In this document: piece by piece, positions 34,059 through 41,184 of the stretch
How positions within the stretch are numbered: position 1 is the first letter of the stretch
Layout: each line of letters opens with the position of its first letter
DNA from: Bacteroidota bacterium
GTDB lineage: Bacteria; Bacteroidota; Bacteroidia; UBA4408
Length of the DNA stretch: 64,000 bases
Direction of reading: 5' to 3'
NCBI GenBank assembly: GCA_016721765.1
Contig: JADKHO010000001.1
Coordinates: 2,204,057-2,268,056, forward strand
Made by a program: the position numbers and the translations under genes
Notes under the pieces: model-generated
The model's input: the letters and a program-made list of their open reading frames with translations, nothing else
What the model was told of the DNA's origin: nothing
Database searches by the model: none

Positions 34059-35726
34059 TCACTCCCCCAACAAAAACTGCACGCCCAAGGTTCCCCAGGT
34101 ATTTTTATGGAGTTTGCGCTGGTAGGATTTATGGTCCGTTTCGCCGTCGCTGTAGGTGAGGTAATCTTTGTCGTTGTAGTAATGGCTTTTGTTGGGGCTT
34201 ACTTCATCGCCTATAAAGGATACCCGCCCAAACAATGCTGTGCGGCCTTTCGCGAGCGAGAAGGAAATGCTTCCCAACCAATAAAAATGTTCCACTTCCG
34301 ATTTGCTTAATACATACACTTCTTTGGTGGTGGGGTCGTCATCTGTCATGGGGCTGATGTACCCAAAGCCTTGCAGCAGCGAGGAGTAATGCATGTAGCG
34401 GTACATCAACTTAACATCCAATAAATAGCGTATTCCATTGGCTTTGTTGTAGTCACCGCCTTTGTCTTTTAAGGTTCCGCGTTTCTTAATATAGGTTCCG
34501 TTTTGATTTTTGAAAGGTACAGTGGTGTAGCCAAGCCCTAAGGCAGCCGAAGTCATTTCGCAACCGGCACGGCCTTCTACAATCGAATAAAAATTTACAA
34601 GTTTACCCCAGTTAAAAGAAGTATGCAGCAAATGCCGAAACACATTGTCGGGCGAAATCAGCGCCATTTCGTGCAGGAAGTCGTATTGTATACCATAGCG
34701 TCCATTCGGAGCAATTTGCGATTCCCAGCCATAAGGTACCAGCGAATTGGTAATTAAATCGCGGTGCAACACGCTTTGCACTACATCGGTAGTTTTACCG
34801 CCTATTTTTCCAAACTTAGTTTCTTCATGCACGCGTATATCGCCCCGCCTGCGAATAAAATATTTTCCCAAACCAATGTATTGAAACGAAGCATAAGGCC
34901 GGTCGAGGCTATCCACACTGGTTAAGGTAGTAAATACACCTCGGTTACGCAGCTGCGGAGTGTAGGCTTCGGCACCGTAGAAAAGACTTTGATAGGTATT
35001 AAAATTATTGTCTTCATAAAGTAAGCTCTTTCCTTTTTTTACCCGACGATTGTTCCACACTTCGGTTACCATGTTGATGGCACTGTTGAGTAAATTAAAT
35101 TTAAGGTAATCGGTAAACAGCTCTATGCGTGCGCCCCCGGTGTAATCGCGATCGGAATTATTTGTGGCAAAAATAAAATCATTGTCATGGTAAATCATTC
35201 CACCTTTAATGAGGTGCGGCTTGTAATTATCATTACGGTATTGAAAAAAATTGCGTTCTGTTTTTTGGTGCAGGAGCAGGTTCAGAATAGTAATGTTTTC
35301 TCTGAGTTTTTCGATGCAATAGTAATTGGCTTTACCTTGTTCGCCTTTGGAATGCTCGTTTTCCATGTCTTCGAAAGTGCTTTGCACTTTGTCGCAAAAT
35401 AATTTTAGACTGCTGTAGTGGAGAATGCTTTGAAGATAGTAGCGCAAGCAAACAGGTTCGATTTCGCAGTTAAAAATTTCTGAAACTTTAATTAGTTGTG
35501 CTAACGAATCCTCGCGTTGTTTTTTTGCATCGCCATAATTTTCCAATGCTTTTAGTGTGTTGTCGCGCTTAATAGAATCTTTGGTAAATGAGTTGTAAGT
35601 ATCGATTTTGTGAATGTGCGCATCGAGATTAATAATGCGATAAATCTTATTTGCATTTTGCATGCAGTTAGTTTGACCAAAAGTATTGATGCTTAAAAAG
35701 AAGAGAAGGAGTAGAATTATTTTCAT
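34059..35726 (-). CDS. LpxR-like (DUF2219) outer membrane lipid A deacylase family protein with N-terminal extension
   Basis: 555 residues from ATG 35726, with a signal peptide MKIILLLLFFLSINTFGQ. The C-terminal two thirds carry LpxR-type motifs: NDNDFIFATNNSDRDYTGG..., a conserved SLDRPYASFQYIGLG, and barrel strands to the end (WGTLGVQFLLGE). LpxR enzymes are 12-strand barrels that remove the 3'-acyloxyacyl chain of lipid A at the cell surface. The N-terminal 160 residues (with four cysteines and a Lys/Glu-rich helical part) are extra compared with classical LpxR of about 300-330 residues. Activity therefore needs proof. A TTG at 35747 is an alternative start. A good promoter lies upstream at 35774-35804. 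Confidence 0.78.
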   Translation of the reverse strand: MKIILLLLFFLSINTFGQTNCMQNANKIYRIINLDAHIHKIDTYNSFTKDSIKRDNTLKALENYGDAKKQREDSLAQLIKVSEIFNCEIEPVCLRYYLQSILHYSSLKLFCDKVQSTFEDMENEHSKGEQGKANYYCIEKLRENITILNLLLHQKTERNFFQYRNDNYKPHLIKGGMIYHDNDFIFATNNSDRDYTGGARIELFTDYLKFNLLNSAINMVTEVWNNRRVKKGKSLLYEDNNFNTYQSLFYGAEAYTPQLRNRGVFTTLTSVDSLDRPYASFQYIGLGKYFIRRRGDIRVHEETKFGKIGGKTTDVVQSVLHRDLITNSLVPYGWESQIAPNGRYGIQYDFLHEMALISPDNVFRHLLHTSFNWGKLVNFYSIVEGRAGCEMTSAALGLGYTTVPFKNQNGTYIKKRGTLKDKGGDYNKANGIRYLLDVKLMYRYMHYSSLLQGFGYISPMTDDDPTTKEVYVLSKSEVEHFYWLGSISFSLAKGRTALFGRVSFIGDEVSPNKSHYYNDKDYLTYSDGETDHKSYQRKLHKNTWGTLGVQFLLGE

Positions 35727-35773
35727 CTTAACTTTTTGAAAATTCAACTATGATTTTGATTGTTCCAACGGCT

Positions 35774-35804
35774 CAAACATAATCCTTGAAATAAAATTTG
35801 TCAA
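35774..35804 (-). promoter_or_regulatory. Bacteroidota-type promoter of the LpxR-like gene
   Basis: Minus strand: TTG (35804-35802), 20 nt, then TATGTTTG (35781-35774). This is a full match to TTG-N20-TAnnTTTG, 48 bp before the ATG at 35726. Confidence 0.6.
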
Positions 35805-36027
35805 TCCGCTATTGTACCTAAGTACTTTAACTTAAGTATAATCTCCGATTGCTGCCCTGTAATGCTTAACGATAAAGGGAGTTGGAAGATTTAATTTTAT
35901 TAAAAGATGCAAAGTGAAAATGCACTTCAGAAGATTTGAAAATGAAAATAGCGCAGAATTGCTCCTGCGCTTTCTAACTTAACTATTCATGAACTCTTTT
36001 TAAATTTTATATTCAGGCAACTTATGT

Positions 36028-36228
36028 TTAGGCAATAGTTTGAGCAGCCATGAGTGCTAATTGTAGCGTGGAATGCGTATTGTACTTACGATGAATGTTA
36101 CTGATGTGTGTATCAACCGTGCGAATTGAAATGCGCAGGTGATCTGCAATTCGCTTGCGGGGTTGCGCTTTAACAATTAATTGAAGTATTTCTTGTTCTC
36201 TAATCGTAAGTAGATTTTCTGTTTTCAT
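36028..36228 (-). CDS. Stand-alone LuxR/GerE-type HTH protein
   Basis: 66 residues consisting almost only of a LuxR-type DNA-binding domain: LTIREQEILQLIVKAQPRKRIADHL, then ISIRTVDTHISNIHRKY with the recognition helix. No receiver or sensor part is present. The ATG is at 36228 and the upstream sequence does not extend the frame, so it is a natural single-domain regulator or the remnant of a NarL-type regulator. It lies about 200 bp from the LpxR-like promoter and 1 kb from the NarL operon with its CCGTA boxes, either of which it might bind. Confidence 0.8.
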   Translation of the reverse strand: MKTENLLTIREQEILQLIVKAQPRKRIADHLRISIRTVDTHISNIHRKYNTHSTLQLALMAAQTIA

Positions 36229-36265
36229 AGGTGTGAGTAGATTGGTTTATATAATTTTTGTTGTT

Positions 36266-36646
36266 TTATTCAAATCCAAGACGCAATTCCTTGTCTTCTA
36301 AATCTTCCCACAAAATCACCTTTCCCAACGCTCCTACACCAATGGTGGCATGCTGTCCTTTATAACTAAACTGGGTAAGTGAAAACAGTCCAAAATTTGT
36401 TTTACTCACACAGGTATCGCATACTTGTTTAATGTTTTCGTTAATAAAATAAGTGTTCAACAACATTCCCGCACCCATCCAATTGCTCATACTTTGTAAG
36501 CTCTTTAACTCATTTGGATTCACATTTTCTTTTTTATACAAAGCTGCTGCAACTGCTTCCCGGTGACTATCAATTCCGGGATTGCTTAGTATAAGCGCAG
36601 TTGCCAGCAAGCTTATAAAAAATACATACCTGTTTCTTTTTATCAT
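36266..36646 (-). CDS. Small exported or membrane-anchored protein, possibly DUF4359-like
   Basis: 126 residues. One N-terminal hydrophobic segment (YVFFISLLATALILS) is followed by NPGIDSHREAVAAAL, a pair of cysteines (CDTC) and GVGALGKVILWED. The NP-x-H/E start after the membrane segment and the late FSxxxFSYKGQ...GVGALGK remind me of DUF4359 proteins, but this is weak. It probably faces the periplasm. It is followed 37 bp later by the LuxR-type gene and is likely co-transcribed with it. Confidence 0.6.
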   Translation of the reverse strand: MIKRNRYVFFISLLATALILSNPGIDSHREAVAAALYKKENVNPNELKSLQSMSNWMGAGMLLNTYFINENIKQVCDTCVSKTNFGLFSLTQFSYKGQHATIGVGALGKVILWEDLEDKELRLGFE

Positions 36647-36751
36647 ACCATACTAGACTTGGTGGCCATTGGGGTGTTGCTTAAAAAAAGCAAAAGAAAA
36701 ACAGTTTGTTACTACATTTTTTAAAAGCGTATAAAAATTATTTAAAATCTT

Positions 36752-36828
36752 GTTTCAAGTTTTTGGTTTCAAGTTCCAAGTTCCAAGTTCCAAGTTTCAG
36801 GTTTCAGGTTTTTGGTTTCAAGTTTTAA
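36752..36828. repeat. Seven-base periodic repeat, AAGTTCC/AGGTTTC type
   Basis: Tandem AAGTTCC, AAGTTTC and AGGTTTC heptamers interrupted by TTTTGG. Together with a degenerate AAATCCC stretch (36846-36900) and 36903-36930 they make a 180-bp low-complexity zone. Confidence 0.7.
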
Positions 36829-36902
36829 GCTAAAAGTTCTCACTCAAAAAATCCCCAAACCCCATTCCTAAATCCCAAACCCTAATTCCCAAATCCCATA
36901 TC

Positions 36903-36930
36903 TTTGTACTTTGTACTTTGTACTTTGTAC
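36903..36930. repeat. Four exact TTTGTAC heptamers
   Basis: TTTGTAC is repeated four times without change, just downstream (3') of the 48-codon minus-strand frame at 36948-37094. Confidence 0.85.
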
Positions 36931-36947
36931 TAACTACTCACTACTCC

Positions 36948-37094
36948 CTATAACACAAATCCCTTATAATACTCCGCAAAGGCTTTACTAAAATTTTGCA
37001 ATGCATTTGGCAAAGCCTCATTTTTTGTGCTCAGTCCTTTTGTATCTATAGGTTTATCAGTTTTTTTAGGGCTGCGTTTTTTGTTCGTATTCAT
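36948..37094 (-). CDS. Small 48-residue basic protein, hypothetical
   Basis: ATG at 37094 opens a 48-codon frame. It has a Lys-rich N-terminal half (MNTNKKRSPKKTDKP) and a well-behaved C-terminal half that looks like an amphipathic helix (ALPNALQNFSKAFAEYYKGF). The composition is protein-like rather than random, and an A-rich stretch precedes the start. It is divergent to the operon at 37433 and shares its upstream region with the CCGTA boxes. I do not recognise it; it may be a real small protein or chance. Confidence 0.42.
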   Translation of the reverse strand: MNTNKKRSPKKTDKPIDTKGLSTKNEALPNALQNFSKAFAEYYKGFVL

Positions 37095-37192
37095 TTTTAT
37101 GTGTTTTTTTGAATTCGACATTTATTCTATTTTTTTTGGGTAGGAATAAAAATATTTTTCAAATGTAGGCAGTCAAATACCGCATTGTCAAT

Positions 37193-37262
37193 CCGTAGAA
37201 ATACGGAAAATGCTGCTGTGCACCACCGTATTTCTACGGTAGCCGATACCGTAGAAATACGG
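37193..37262. promoter_or_regulatory. Three CCGTA-GAAA-TACGG boxes (candidate operator)
   Basis: CCGTAGAAATACGG occurs at 37193-37206, inverted as CCGTATTTCTACGG at 37226-37239, and again at 37249-37262. All 14 bases are conserved. Centre distances are 33 and 23 bp, close to three and two helix turns. The last two also frame a CGGTA-GCCGA-TACCG inverted repeat. The cluster lies between the divergent small gene and the histidine-kinase operon, so a regulator-binding site is the natural reading. Confidence 0.6.
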
Positions 37263-37378
37263 AAAAATCATTTTATGATATGCTTCAAAAGTGTTGAGAA
37301 TAAAGAGTTGCGAGAGTTATTCTATTTTTGAAAAAATCCAGAGCACTGAAAAAAAGTAAAAGCAAATTATTTTAGCTA

Positions 37379-37386
37379 TACATTTG
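37379..37386 (+). promoter_or_regulatory. Possible -7 element of the kinase operon
   Basis: TACATTTG fits TAnnTTTG and lies 46 bp before the ATG at 37433. No TTG lies 20 bp upstream. The promoter may depend on an activator bound at the CCGTA boxes. Confidence 0.42.
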
Positions 37387-37432
37387 AAAGTTGATTAAAT
37401 ACAAACTTATAAACTACTAAAAACTAGAAATT

Positions 37433-37735
37433 ATGGCAGCACCCGCACCAAAGGATCACACAATTACATTAGCTGAAGCAGCAGAAATGACGCAACGTTA
37501 CCGCGACAATTTTATTAAGGGCGGTTTTTTCTGGAAAGATCAAATATTGACCATGCTTACAGAAGAGTCTATTGGAATGAGGTACTATTATGGTATTGAT
37601 AAGGATGGGAAGAAAACCATAATTTTAGTTGCGGTGGATGAATTCGGTAATGATATTTGTGATGGTGAAATTATGGATTTTTCAACACCTTGCCCTTCTG
37701 CATGCGGAGTTCCCAATCCTTTGAACAATGATTAA
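37433..37735 (+). CDS. 100-residue conserved Bacteroidota protein upstream of a two-component pair
   Basis: A cytoplasmic protein with no membrane segment. It starts MAAPAPKDHTITLAEAAEMT, then has RYRDNFIKGGFFWKD, GMRYYYGIDKDGKK and a C-terminal CPSACGVPNPLN. I recall small proteins of this pattern (GGFF..., RYYYG, PCPxxCGxxNPLN) from other Bacteroidota near membrane protein and histidine-kinase genes, but no function is known to me. The three cysteine/proline residues at the end could bind a metal or form a disulfide. It is the first gene of a four-gene operon; its stop codon directly abuts the next start. Confidence 0.75.
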   Translation: MAAPAPKDHTITLAEAAEMTQRYRDNFIKGGFFWKDQILTMLTEESIGMRYYYGIDKDGKKTIILVAVDEFGNDICDGEIMDFSTPCPSACGVPNPLNND

Positions 37736-38374
37736 GTGGAGATAACAATTAGTTCGGTTTCATTTTTATCTGTTTTAATTCCAATCACCTTTTTGTTGAT
37801 ATGGATAAGAAAGATTAATAGTACCTTCCTATTGTTTGGTTTAATTCTGATTATTAGTTTTTTGGTGGACTTAACTGTGACCATTTTTGTGGCCAATACT
37901 TGGAAGTATTCTCTTATTTTGAATATTTATACAATAATTGAAACACTTCTTTTTCTGATTTTGTATTTTAGAATTGAACCTTTCTCTAGTCGAAAATTGG
38001 TAATACCCATTTTATTGATTCTTTTAGTGGTATTTGGCTGGATAACCTTTAAATACTCTAGCGGTTTTTATACCTTCAATTCTAAATTTCGTTCCATAGA
38101 GTGTCTTATGGTAATCATATTTTCAGGGCTACTCATGATCCATGAAAGTAATTACAGTTTAATTCCACTTTTTAAAAATTCACTATTTTGTCTAAATTCT
38201 GTTCTGTTGATTTACTTTTCAATATCTTTATCGATATTTAGCATTGCTGATTTGATATTAATTGATCATCCCACGGAAGTGGCTAAACTGTGGGTAATAC
38301 CAATGTGGTTAAACATATTTTGTAACCTTTCATTTACTTATTGTTTTTGGTGCAACTCACAAGCGACAAACTGA
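37736..38374 (+). CDS. Integral membrane protein of a two-component operon
   Basis: 212 residues with six to seven transmembrane helices spread over the whole length. The start is a GTG immediately after the TAA of the preceding gene, which implies translational coupling, and its 3' end overlaps the kinase frame by 34 bp. No catalytic motif is visible. The kinase that follows has only one membrane helix and almost no periplasmic part, so this protein may be the signal-sensing partner. That role is an inference from order and overlap. Confidence 0.7.
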   Translation: MEITISSVSFLSVLIPITFLLIWIRKINSTFLLFGLILIISFLVDLTVTIFVANTWKYSLILNIYTIIETLLFLILYFRIEPFSSRKLVIPILLILLVVFGWITFKYSSGFYTFNSKFRSIECLMVIIFSGLLMIHESNYSLIPLFKNSLFCLNSVLLIYFSISLSIFSIADLILIDHPTEVAKLWVIPMWLNIFCNLSFTYCFWCNSQATN

Positions 38375-39117
38375 TTTTTTCGATTCTGATTATTTGCGCA
38401 AGTTTTTTTGTGCTCATTGTTTTTTTTATGATTGTGATTGTAAATAATTATAAAAAAAATAAAAGTCGCCAAGAGGAAACCTTAAAAGTTATTTATCAAA
38501 CTCAGGAAAAGGAACGCCACCGTATTGCTCAAGACCTGCACGATAACTTGGGTGCCATGCTTTCAACAATTAAGTATTATGTTACGGCCATGAGCAGCCA
38601 AAGCGATACGCAAAAAAGTGAAGCATTAAACAACAGTGCGCTAAGTCATTTGGATAAAGCTTTACTCGACTTGCGTGAAACGGTGCACGACCTTATTCCC
38701 AAAAACATTACAGAAAATGGCTGGCTCGGAGAATTAAATGAATTGCTTCAAAATCTAAAAGATAATGGCAGTATTGATACCAACCTGGAGGTAGAAGGTG
38801 AGTTGCCCAGATACCCTGCCGAAATTGAATTGAGTATTTTTAGAATTGTACAGGAGCTAATTAATAATTCGTTAAAGCATGCCCAAGCCGATAAGCTCAA
38901 CTTCTTAATTCATCACCAAACCGGAACACTGAGTATATATTACGATGACGATGGACTCGGGTTTGACATAAAAGAAGCAGTTAAAGGTTACGGATTAAAA
39001 AATTTAAACGCCCGAACAACTTTATACGGTGGATTTTTTGATGTAAAAAGTGAAGTGGGCAAAGGTTCTTTTTTTAAAATTATATTTGATGAGAAGTTAA
39101 TGCTAAAAAGTAAGTAA
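38341..39117 (+). CDS. Sensor histidine kinase, HisKA_3 type
   Basis: 258 residues: one N-terminal membrane helix (about 11-35), then a HisKA_3 dimerisation domain with the phospho-acceptor H67 in ERHRIAQDLHDNLG. An HATPase_c domain follows: N-box QELINNSLKHA, G1 DDDGLGFD, G2 GYGLKNLNAR. This is the NarX/DesK class that pairs with NarL-type regulators, as found 27 bp downstream. The start TTG at 38341 overlaps the membrane protein gene by 34 bp. A GTG three codons later is an alternative, and no ATG precedes the helix. Confidence 0.9.
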   Translation: MFLVQLTSDKLIFSILIICASFFVLIVFFMIVIVNNYKKNKSRQEETLKVIYQTQEKERHRIAQDLHDNLGAMLSTIKYYVTAMSSQSDTQKSEALNNSALSHLDKALLDLRETVHDLIPKNITENGWLGELNELLQNLKDNGSIDTNLEVEGELPRYPAEIELSIFRIVQELINNSLKHAQADKLNFLIHHQTGTLSIYYDDDGLGFDIKEAVKGYGLKNLNARTTLYGGFFDVKSEVGKGSFFKIIFDEKLMLKSK

Positions 39118-39144
39118 CATTTCTGATTTTCCTACTCAAATCCT

Positions 39145-39789
39145 ATGAGCAATTTGCTGAATGTAATTATAGCCGACGACCACAAATTGTATCGCGATGG
39201 TCTTGAACTTGTTTTACAAAGTAATATACTTATTGGAACTGTTAAGCATGCATCAAATGGTATAGAAGTAATGCAATTGCTTGCGGAGGAGCCCTTTCAC
39301 CTCATTTTTATGGACATTAGCATGCCTCAAATGGATGGCTTGGCAACCACAAAAATGATTGCTAAAAAGTATAAATCCACCAAAGTTATTGTGCTGTCGA
39401 TGCATCAGGATAAGAAAAATATTTATGACCTGTATGATGCGGGAGCAGCTGCCTACCTGTTAAAAAGTTCGCCGGTGGAGGATATTAATAAAGCCATCGC
39501 CGAAGTTAGTCAAGGTAAATCGTATTACGTCCCAGAGGTTTCGGAGCTTATCATAAATCGATTTAAGGAAAAGCAAAAAATTGAGAAGGAAACTGCCGAG
39601 CTCACTAAAAGAGAAAAGAATATTTTAAAACTCATCTGTAAACAATACTCCAATCAAGAAATTGCGGATAAACTCTTCATCTCGGCCCGCACCGTGGAAT
39701 CGTATCGTGAAAACCTTTTGCGAAAAACCAATTCAAGAAATACAGCCGGATTAGTGGTGTTTGCACATAAGAATCAACTTTTTAATTGA
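39145..39789 (+). CDS. NarL/FixJ family response regulator
   Basis: 214 residues. The receiver domain has the acidic pair D11-D12, phospho-acceptor D57 (LIFMDISMPQMDG), a Thr/Ser in VIVLSMHQD, and the late Lys in AAYLLKSS. A LuxR-type HTH follows (LTKREKNILKLICKQYSNQEIADKLF, SARTVESYRENLLRK). It is the cognate partner of the HisKA_3 kinase just upstream. The triple CCGTA box before the operon is a reasonable autoregulatory target. Confidence 0.92.
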   Translation: MSNLLNVIIADDHKLYRDGLELVLQSNILIGTVKHASNGIEVMQLLAEEPFHLIFMDISMPQMDGLATTKMIAKKYKSTKVIVLSMHQDKKNIYDLYDAGAAAYLLKSSPVEDINKAIAEVSQGKSYYVPEVSELIINRFKEKQKIEKETAELTKREKNILKLICKQYSNQEIADKLFISARTVESYRENLLRKTNSRNTAGLVVFAHKNQLFN

Positions 39790-39796
39790 TTTTTTT

Positions 39797-40157
39797 AACA
39801 CATAGGCACATAGATACAAAGATTCACATAGTGTATTTTGTAATCAATTAATCTGAAACCCTAAATCAGCAAAAATCCTAATCATCCTAATAAATCAGCG
39901 TTCCAAATGTGATTGTTTTTTTAAACACATAGGAACATAGATACATAGATTCACATATAGTATTTTGTAATCAATGAATCTGTAACCCTAAATCAGCAAA
40001 AATCTTAATCATCCTAATAAATCAGCGTTCTATATGTGATTGGATTTTTTTAACACATAGGAACATAGATACATAGATTCACATAGAGTATTTTGTAATC
40101 AATGAATCTGTAACCCTAAATCAGCAAAAATCATAATCATCCTAATAAATCAGCGTT
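39797..40157. repeat. Three tandem copies of a 127/128-bp composite repeat
   Basis: Each unit starts with AACACATAGG-[CA]-ACATAGATAC (39797, 39924, 40052) and continues through GTATTTTGTAATCAAT. It ends in AAATCAGCAAAAATC, then ATCCTAATAAATCAGCGTTC. The last module is the reverse complement of the AACGCTGATTTATTA module at 17.3-17.6 kb. No coding potential is seen. Confidence 0.85.
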
Positions 40158-40212
40158 CTATTGCCGAAATAATTTTCACACTGAGAAGCATAGGTTCCAA
40201 ATAGGATACAGC

Positions 40213-40292
40213 AATCAGCTAATCTGCTAATCAACTAATCAGCTAATCAGCTAATCAGCTAATCAGCTAATCAACAAATCGGCTAATCAACT
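40213..40292. repeat. Ten 8-bp AATCAGCT units
   Basis: Ten consecutive octamers, of which five are exact AATCAGCT and the rest have one to two changes. The same octamer family appears on the other strand (GATTAGCT) at 17.2-17.65 kb and on this strand at 19.2-19.4 kb. Confidence 0.85.
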
Positions 40293-40342
40293 AAATTAAA
40301 TTTCATTTTTATTTTAAAGCCTGAATCTTTATTTTAGTCCAC

Positions 40343-40987
40343 ATGAAAGACAGCCATCAAAAAGATAAAATTCATTTTCAAGTGGAGCGCATTGCTTTTT
40401 TTAGTGATGCCTTAATCGCTATCGCCGTAACCTTATTAATCATCGAAATTAAGGCGCCACACATTGAGCATGGCATTTCATTTAGTGAGCAAGTAGCACA
40501 ATTAACGCATCTTATACCGGAGTTTATTTCATTCGGAATTAGCTTTGCCATTATTATATCCCAATGGATTAAACACCATGAGTTATTTGGGAATATTATT
40601 GGCTACGACACAAAACTAATTCGCATAAATGCGGCATTTCTATTTGCCAATACAATAATTCCATTTTCGACTTCCTATTTTGCGCATAACACTATTTCCG
40701 AAATTTCTTTGCCTTATCTGGTGTATGGTTTTACTTTGATATTTCTTACCTTTTGCAATTACCTTTTGTTTCGTCATGCCGTAAACCCTAAGTTTAAACT
40801 TTATTCAATTTCCTATTCTTCTGCGCAACGCTTTTGGCTTTCGGCCGATTATTTATTGTTTCCTATTGCCATAATAATTGCACTCCTTTTAGGATACATC
40901 AACCTTAAATTGGGTTTAATTATTTATGTGGTAATGATGCAACTTGGTTTTTTTATCAATAGCAAAAAGAGGAAGCTTAACTGCTAA
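40343..40987 (+). CDS. TMEM175-like (DUF1211) membrane protein, putative potassium channel
   Basis: 214 residues with six hydrophobic segments. The first one holds the TMEM175 signature R-x3-FFSDALIAIAVTLLIIEI (the FSD motif). A W-x2-HHELF motif appears in the third segment region, as in the bacterial DUF1211 proteins. Members form tetrameric potassium-permeable channels in the inner membrane. It is a single gene that follows the repeat block; promoter elements are not clear. Confidence 0.87.
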   Translation: MKDSHQKDKIHFQVERIAFFSDALIAIAVTLLIIEIKAPHIEHGISFSEQVAQLTHLIPEFISFGISFAIIISQWIKHHELFGNIIGYDTKLIRINAAFLFANTIIPFSTSYFAHNTISEISLPYLVYGFTLIFLTFCNYLLFRHAVNPKFKLYSISYSSAQRFWLSADYLLFPIAIIIALLLGYINLKLGLIIYVVMMQLGFFINSKKRKLNC

Positions 40988-41184
40988 TTATCAACTCTAC
41001 AAGTAAGTTGAACAGGCTTTCTTAACTTAATGTGCTTTCACTTTAAGTATGATTTCAATAAATAATTTGAAGGATAAGGTTGCAATAAAAGGTAAAAGCA
41101 ATCTACTGCGCAAAATAGCGCTGCTATGACTGTTTGTCTTTTTAAAATCTGGGAATCGTGAATTAAGAATTTGAAGTTGCCAGT

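Noticed and set aside
34107..35402. Plus-strand frames within the LpxR-like gene
   Set aside because: Antisense shadows of a gene with signal peptide, family motifs and a good promoter.
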